Origin: Clostridia bacterium BRH_c25
GTDB taxonomy: Bacteria; Bacillota_A; Clostridia; Lutisporales; Lutisporaceae
NCBI GenBank assembly: GCA_001515955.1
Contig: LOES01000020.1
Coordinates: 1-7,461 of the forward strand
Direction: 5' to 3'
Length of the DNA stretch: 7,461 nt
Position 1 is the first letter of the stretch, and each line of letters begins with the position of its first letter. Both the position numbers and the translations under genes were made by a program. The notes under the pieces are model-generated. The model was not told the origin of the DNA, did not search any database, and worked only from the letters and a program-made list of their open reading frames with translations. Below are positions 4,515 through 7,461 of the stretch, piece by piece.

Positions 4515-6179
4515 ATGCAAGAAACGGTATTGTTGACATTCCCGCAAAATATCAGGAAAGAGTATCCAAAGGGGACAAAGCTTCAGGAGATTGCGAAGGA
4601 TTTTCAGCAGAATTTTAATTCGGATATAGTTGGAGCCATTGTGAACAATGAGCTAAAGGAATTGTGGGTCAAGATCCAAAAAGATTGCAGCCTGCAGTTT
4701 ATAGACCGGACTACTGTCTACGGAAGCAGGTTTTATTCAAGAAGTGTGGCATTTTTGTTCATAATAGCTGCAAAAGAGGTTTTTAAGGGCTGCAGAGTTA
4801 CGGTAGAACATTCCTTGAGCAAAGGACTTTACTGTGAAGTCCACAAGGATGAGCCGCTGACGCAGGAGGACATTACCAGTATAGAAGAAAAAATGTGGGA
4901 ACTTCAAAAACTGGATATACCCTTTGAAAAAAGAAAAATAACCAGTGCCGAAGCAATTGAGATTTTTGAGAGTACACAGCAGCATGATAAAGTAAACCTT
5001 ATTAAATATAGGAAGAAAAAGAATATCAATATATACAAATGCTATGGCTATTATGATTATTTCTATGGATATATGGTTCCTTCCACAGGATATTTGAAGC
5101 TTTTTGAGTTGAAATTCAACAATCCGGGGCTTGTACTGAGATTCCCGGAAAAAGCAGCTCCTAATAAACTGCCTGAATATGATGAGCAAAAAAAGCTCTT
5201 CAACATATTCAGAGAGTTTGAAAAATGGGGAAAGATATTGGAACTGGAGAATATAAGTCATCTGAATGATGCAATAAAAAGCGGCAGAATAAATGAGTTG
5301 ATAGCGGTTGCAGAGGGTCTACACGAGAAAAAAATCGCACAGATTGCCGATATGATTGCGGCTTATGATGATAAAAAGCTTGTACTGATAGCGGGACCAT
5401 CCTCATCGGGAAAAACAACCTTCGCCCAGCGTCTGTCCGTCCAGCTGAGGGTAAATGGCTTGAAACCTGTAGCCATATCCATAGACGATTTCTTTAAGGA
5501 TAGGGTGGATACACCTATTGGAGAAGACGGGGAATATGATTTTGAGACCATAGATGCAATTGATATAATAACCTTTAATGATGTAATAATGAGGCTTATA
5601 AAGGGTGAGGAAGTGGAAATGCCCGTGTATAACTTCCATACAGGGAGCAGGGAATGGAGAGGCAAAAAACTGAAAATCAGTGAAGAGCAGGTGCTGGTGG
5701 TTGAGGGTATACATGGACTGAATGAAACGCTCACAAGCATTATTCCGAAGGAGCAGAAGTTCAAGATTTATATAAGTGCACTGACACATCTCAGCATAGA
5801 CGACCATAACAGGATTCCAACATCCGATTTGAGATTATTAAGGCGGATAGTCAGAGATTTTCAGTTCAGATCTGCTGATGCGCTATCCACAATAAAAAGA
5901 TGGGATTCAGTTAGAAGAGGAGAGGACAAATACATTTACCCATTCCAGGAGGAAGCCGATATAATGTTTAACTCTTCCCTTGTATATGAGCTGGCGATGC
6001 TGAACCAGGTGGCATTGCCACAGTTGGAGAAAATTGACAATAGTGTTCCGGAATATATAGAGGCCAAGAGGCTTACGAAATTTTTACAATATTTCCTGGA
6101 AGCGGATATGAATGCAATTCCGACCAATTCGATACTGCAAGAGTTTTTAGGCAAGAGCTGTTTCTTTGAAAAAGACTGA
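4515..6179 (+). CDS. nucleoside kinase with TGS and ThrRS-like N-terminal domains (uridine kinase family)
   Basis: The 554-residue protein joins three parts. Residues 1-60 form a TGS-like domain (VLLTFPQNIRKEYPKGT). Residues about 65-165 resemble the second additional domain of threonyl/alanyl-tRNA synthetases (RSVAFLFIIAAKEVF, VEHSLSKGLYCEV). From about 288 onward lies a phosphoribulokinase/uridine kinase P-loop domain with Walker A GPSSSGKTT (294-302), DDFF (324-327), VVEGIHGLN (395-403), an Arg-rich lid DLRLLRRIVRDFQFR (438-452) and an AD..FNSSL segment (481-489). By family it should phosphorylate a nucleoside, perhaps uridine or cytidine, with ATP in the cytoplasm; the real substrate is not known from sequence. 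The metal-binding HxxxH of the synthetase editing domain is missing, suggesting a binding rather than hydrolytic role. The gene ends in its own strong terminator. Confidence 0.9.
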   Translation: MQETVLLTFPQNIRKEYPKGTKLQEIAKDFQQNFNSDIVGAIVNNELKELWVKIQKDCSLQFIDRTTVYGSRFYSRSVAFLFIIAAKEVFKGCRVTVEHSLSKGLYCEVHKDEPLTQEDITSIEEKMWELQKLDIPFEKRKITSAEAIEIFESTQQHDKVNLIKYRKKKNINIYKCYGYYDYFYGYMVPSTGYLKLFELKFNNPGLVLRFPEKAAPNKLPEYDEQKKLFNIFREFEKWGKILELENISHLNDAIKSGRINELIAVAEGLHEKKIAQIADMIAAYDDKKLVLIAGPSSSGKTTFAQRLSVQLRVNGLKPVAISIDDFFKDRVDTPIGEDGEYDFETIDAIDIITFNDVIMRLIKGEEVEMPVYNFHTGSREWRGKKLKISEEQVLVVEGIHGLNETLTSIIPKEQKFKIYISALTHLSIDDHNRIPTSDLRLLRRIVRDFQFRSADALSTIKRWDSVRRGEDKYIYPFQEEADIMFNSSLVYELAMLNQVALPQLEKIDNSVPEYIEAKRLTKFLQYFLEADMNAIPTNSILQEFLGKSCFFEKD

Positions 6180-6193
6180 TGAGCAATAAAAAG

Positions 6194-6219
6194 CTGCAAG
6201 AAATTGCAGTTTTTTTTTT
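6194..6219 (+). terminator. intrinsic terminator of the nucleoside kinase gene
   Basis: CTGCAA (6194-6199) and TTGCAG (6204-6209) form a 6-bp stem with a GAAA tetraloop, followed by ten T (6210-6219). The A-run upstream can extend the stem into the T-run. It begins 14 bases after the kinase stop codon and separates the kinase from the lipoprotein gene. Confidence 0.92.
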
Positions 6220-6314
6220 GGGATTATAGTAAAAAACTTTTTTAATATTATTATAGATTTAGCAAAAAATAATAGTGCAAAACCAAAAATAAAAATATGG
6301 AGGAATAACAGCCT

Positions 6315-7073
6315 ATGAGAAGAAAAACAATTATCATATTAGCATTAGTATTGGTTTTTGCATTAATGTTTACTGCCTGTGCAGCTAGAAGACCTCTTCA
6401 GAACCCGGTACAGCCGAGGCAGGATACTACAGGACTCTACAACAACAATAGAGGCACCGGCTCAGGAGCAGGACCGTCAACAGGCTTGGGAACCAGAACA
6501 GGGGTTGATACAAACACATATACAGGAATGGGACCTAGCTCCAACGATCCTTATGACTTAGGCTTTGGTGCCGGGAACAATGGACGTACTCCTTCATACT
6601 ATGGCGGTTATGGCGGCTACGGCGGTTATAACAACGGTATGTATGGTGGGTATGGCAATGATTACAGAAATGTCGGAACAGGTAATAATACTCAAAACAA
6701 TAGACTGAACAATACCGGAGGAGCCACTCAGGCCGACAGTATAGCAAGGTCTATTGAACAAATGACCGGTGTTGACAATGCAACTGTTGTTGTGTCGGGG
6801 AATACGGCTTATGTAGGTGTAGACACTGATGGAGACCTGACCGGCAGGAATATTTCCTATGGAAATGCAACTGATCTTACAGCAGTAAAAAGTGCATGCG
6901 CACAGAGGGTAAGATCGGCTAATCCGAATATCAAAACAGTATATGTCAGCACAGACGCCGACTTCTTTGAGAGACTCAGAAGAGTAGGCGATGGAGTCAG
7001 GAATGGAAGGGCTGCAGATGGATTCAGAAATGAGCTTAATACGCTCATAAGGGGACTAACTCCTGAAAGATAG
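6315..7073 (+). CDS. YhcN/YlaJ family sporulation lipoprotein
   Basis: The 252-residue protein begins with a lipoprotein signal: MRRK, a hydrophobic core (5-18) and lipobox FTAC with the lipidated C22. Residues about 35-135 are low-complexity, rich in Gly, Asn, Thr and Tyr, with a YGGYGGYGGY run (96-105). The C-terminal domain (about 138-252) matches the YhcN/YlaJ spore lipoprotein family: ADSIARSIEQMTGVDNATVV (140-159), NTAYVGVD (163-170), CAQRVRSANPNIKTVYVSTD (195-214) and a final RVGDGVRNG...L helix. In Bacillus such proteins are made in the forespore and sit in the spore membrane/coat; their job is unclear, with germination or outgrowth suggested. GGAGG (6299-6303) lies 11 bases before the ATG, a rather long spacing. 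I see no convincing sigma-A, -F or -G promoter in the AT-rich spacer upstream. Confidence 0.9.
   Translation: MRRKTIIILALVLVFALMFTACAARRPLQNPVQPRQDTTGLYNNNRGTGSGAGPSTGLGTRTGVDTNTYTGMGPSSNDPYDLGFGAGNNGRTPSYYGGYGGYGGYNNGMYGGYGNDYRNVGTGNNTQNNRLNNTGGATQADSIARSIEQMTGVDNATVVVSGNTAYVGVDTDGDLTGRNISYGNATDLTAVKSACAQRVRSANPNIKTVYVSTDADFFERLRRVGDGVRNGRAADGFRNELNTLIRGLTPER
6600..6629 (+). repeat. 9-bp tandem repeat coding for Tyr-Gly-Gly
   Basis: The unit TAYGGCGGY is repeated three times and followed by a further Tyr codon, coding YGGYGGYGGY in the lipoprotein linker. Such a tandem array can change length by slippage, which would lengthen or shorten the linker in frame. Confidence 0.75.
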
Positions 7074-7100
7074 TAAGTCTGTCGTGTTAATAAGCACTGG
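7064..7100 (+). repeat. 37-nt dispersed direct repeat, copy 2
   Basis: This copy matches 1555-1591 at 32 of 37 positions. It starts in the last codons of the lipoprotein gene and extends past its stop (7071-7073) to just before the terminator. The core GTGTTAATAAGCAC is at 7084-7097. The apical helix of copy 1 is kept here (ATAG 7070-7073 with CTGT 7079-7082, using a G-U pair), but the left arm of the outer stem is missing. Confidence 0.7.
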
Positions 7101-7114
7101 ATGAGTATAAAGAT

Positions 7115-7147
7115 AGCGTGCCGCAGTAATGCGGGACGTTATTTTTT
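7115..7147 (+). terminator. intrinsic terminator of the lipoprotein gene
   Basis: CCGCA (7121-7125) and TGCGG (7130-7134) pair around a GTAA loop. After a G-G mismatch the stem continues 5 more pairs (7115-7119 with 7136-7140). T-run 7142-7147 follows directly. It lies about 40 bases after the stop codon. Confidence 0.82.
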
Positions 7148-7407
7148 GTGGTAATATAGCTATTGAAGAGTTTTTCTGTTATTATAATTGTGGCTTGGAA
7201 TTAATATATATAAATCGCATTATTAAACAATTATGTGATGGATTTAGTGTGAAACATATAGTACAATTGACTAAATTTCATCGACATTGAAATAATAGAT
7301 ATATGTTCAAACACATATCTGCCGCTGATTAATAAATATATAATATAAGAATTATTGCGTTATATCAATATATATAGGTTGCGCTAAAGAAGGTTCAAGG
7401 AAGAATT
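7148..7407. other. AT-rich intergenic region
   Basis: There is no gene of note on either strand. A TATAAT (about 7174-7179) lacks a properly spaced -35. A 10-position hairpin at 7297-7320 pairs fully only on the minus strand, with one G-U pair. The left arm of an inverted repeat (7374-7382) lies near the right end. Confidence 0.5.
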
Positions 7408-7418
7408 ATGCAACCTAT
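7374..7418 (+). repeat. inverted repeat around a possible translation start
   Basis: ATAGGTTGC (7374-7382) and GCAACCTAT (7410-7418) are perfect 9-bp inverted copies with a 27-base loop. The loop carries an AAGGA-like ribosome site, and the right arm begins at the last base of the ATG at 7408. In RNA the stem could hinder or set the spacing for translation initiation of whatever follows. Confidence 0.45.
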
Positions 7419-7461
7419 GAAATCAAGGTATATGATTTTGCAATATTTGAATTTCAATGTA
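7408..7461 (+). CDS. possible start of a gene cut by the window end
   Basis: From ATG 7408 a frame of 18 codons (MQPMKSRYMILQYLNFNV) stays open to the edge. AAGGA lies about 6 bases upstream of the start codon. A second in-frame ATG lies at 7417. With only 18 residues no family can be named, and an open frame of this length is common by chance, so it is a weak call. Confidence 0.3.
   Translation, partial: MQPMKSRYMILQYLNFNV

Noticed and set aside
4737..5807. Several antisense frames of up to 174 codons across the kinase gene
   Set aside because: They are opposite an intact kinase with clear motifs and show no start signals or domain features.
1555..7100. The whole segment between the 37-nt repeats as a mobile island
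   Set aside because: No integrase, transposase, relaxase or tRNA is present, and the enclosed genes look chromosomal with normal signals.
7297..7320. Hairpin AGATATATGT / ACACATATCT as a terminator or RNA gene
   Set aside because: It is short, AT-rich and has an A-C mismatch on the plus strand; no gene ends nearby on the minus strand and no clear U-tract follows.

Overview
The window looks like a chromosomal segment of a low-GC, endospore-forming Gram-positive bacterium of the Clostridia. The signs are AT-rich spacers, GGAGG-type ribosome binding sites, U-tract terminators, a YhcN/YlaJ-type spore lipoprotein and a TGS-domain nucleoside kinase of a kind known from Firmicutes. The genus is not determined; a Ruminiclostridium/Acetivibrio-like relative would fit. 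No phage, transposase, CRISPR, rRNA or tRNA was recognised.

Layout. Bases 1-189 are non-coding and hold a strong 23-bp-stem hairpin. A SatD-family protein with a C-terminal helix-turn-helix is on the minus strand (190-822). A roughly 340-bp divergent spacer with two extended -10 promoters separates it from a small unrecognised plus-strand gene (1162-1482). Next comes a CPBP-family membrane protein (1622-2416), whose last 17 bases overlap the tail of a convergent HAD phosphatase (2400-3122, minus). A 324-bp spacer with two tandem minus-strand terminators follows, then an AIM24-family protein (3447-4289, minus) with a good sigma-A-like promoter. A divergent nucleoside kinase with threonyl-tRNA-synthetase-like N-terminal domains (4515-6179) ends in a textbook terminator. 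Last is a spore lipoprotein with a Gly/Tyr/Asn-rich linker (6315-7073) and its own terminator. The final ~390 bases are AT-rich spacer, perhaps with the first codons of a gene cut by the window edge.

The genes look like mostly single-gene transcription units, each with its own promoter or terminator, and not like one operon or pathway. No clear undescribed multi-gene system is visible. The best leads are a 37-nt direct repeat (1555-1591 and 7064-7100) seen once in a 5' leader and once in a 3' region, with the first copy inside a long stem-loop; the 98-150 hairpin, which pairs fully only as plus-strand RNA; the class III nucleotide-cyclase-like motif pattern in the SatD protein; and two proteins that lack usual catalytic residues (the CPBP protein and the ThrRS-like editing module of the kinase).
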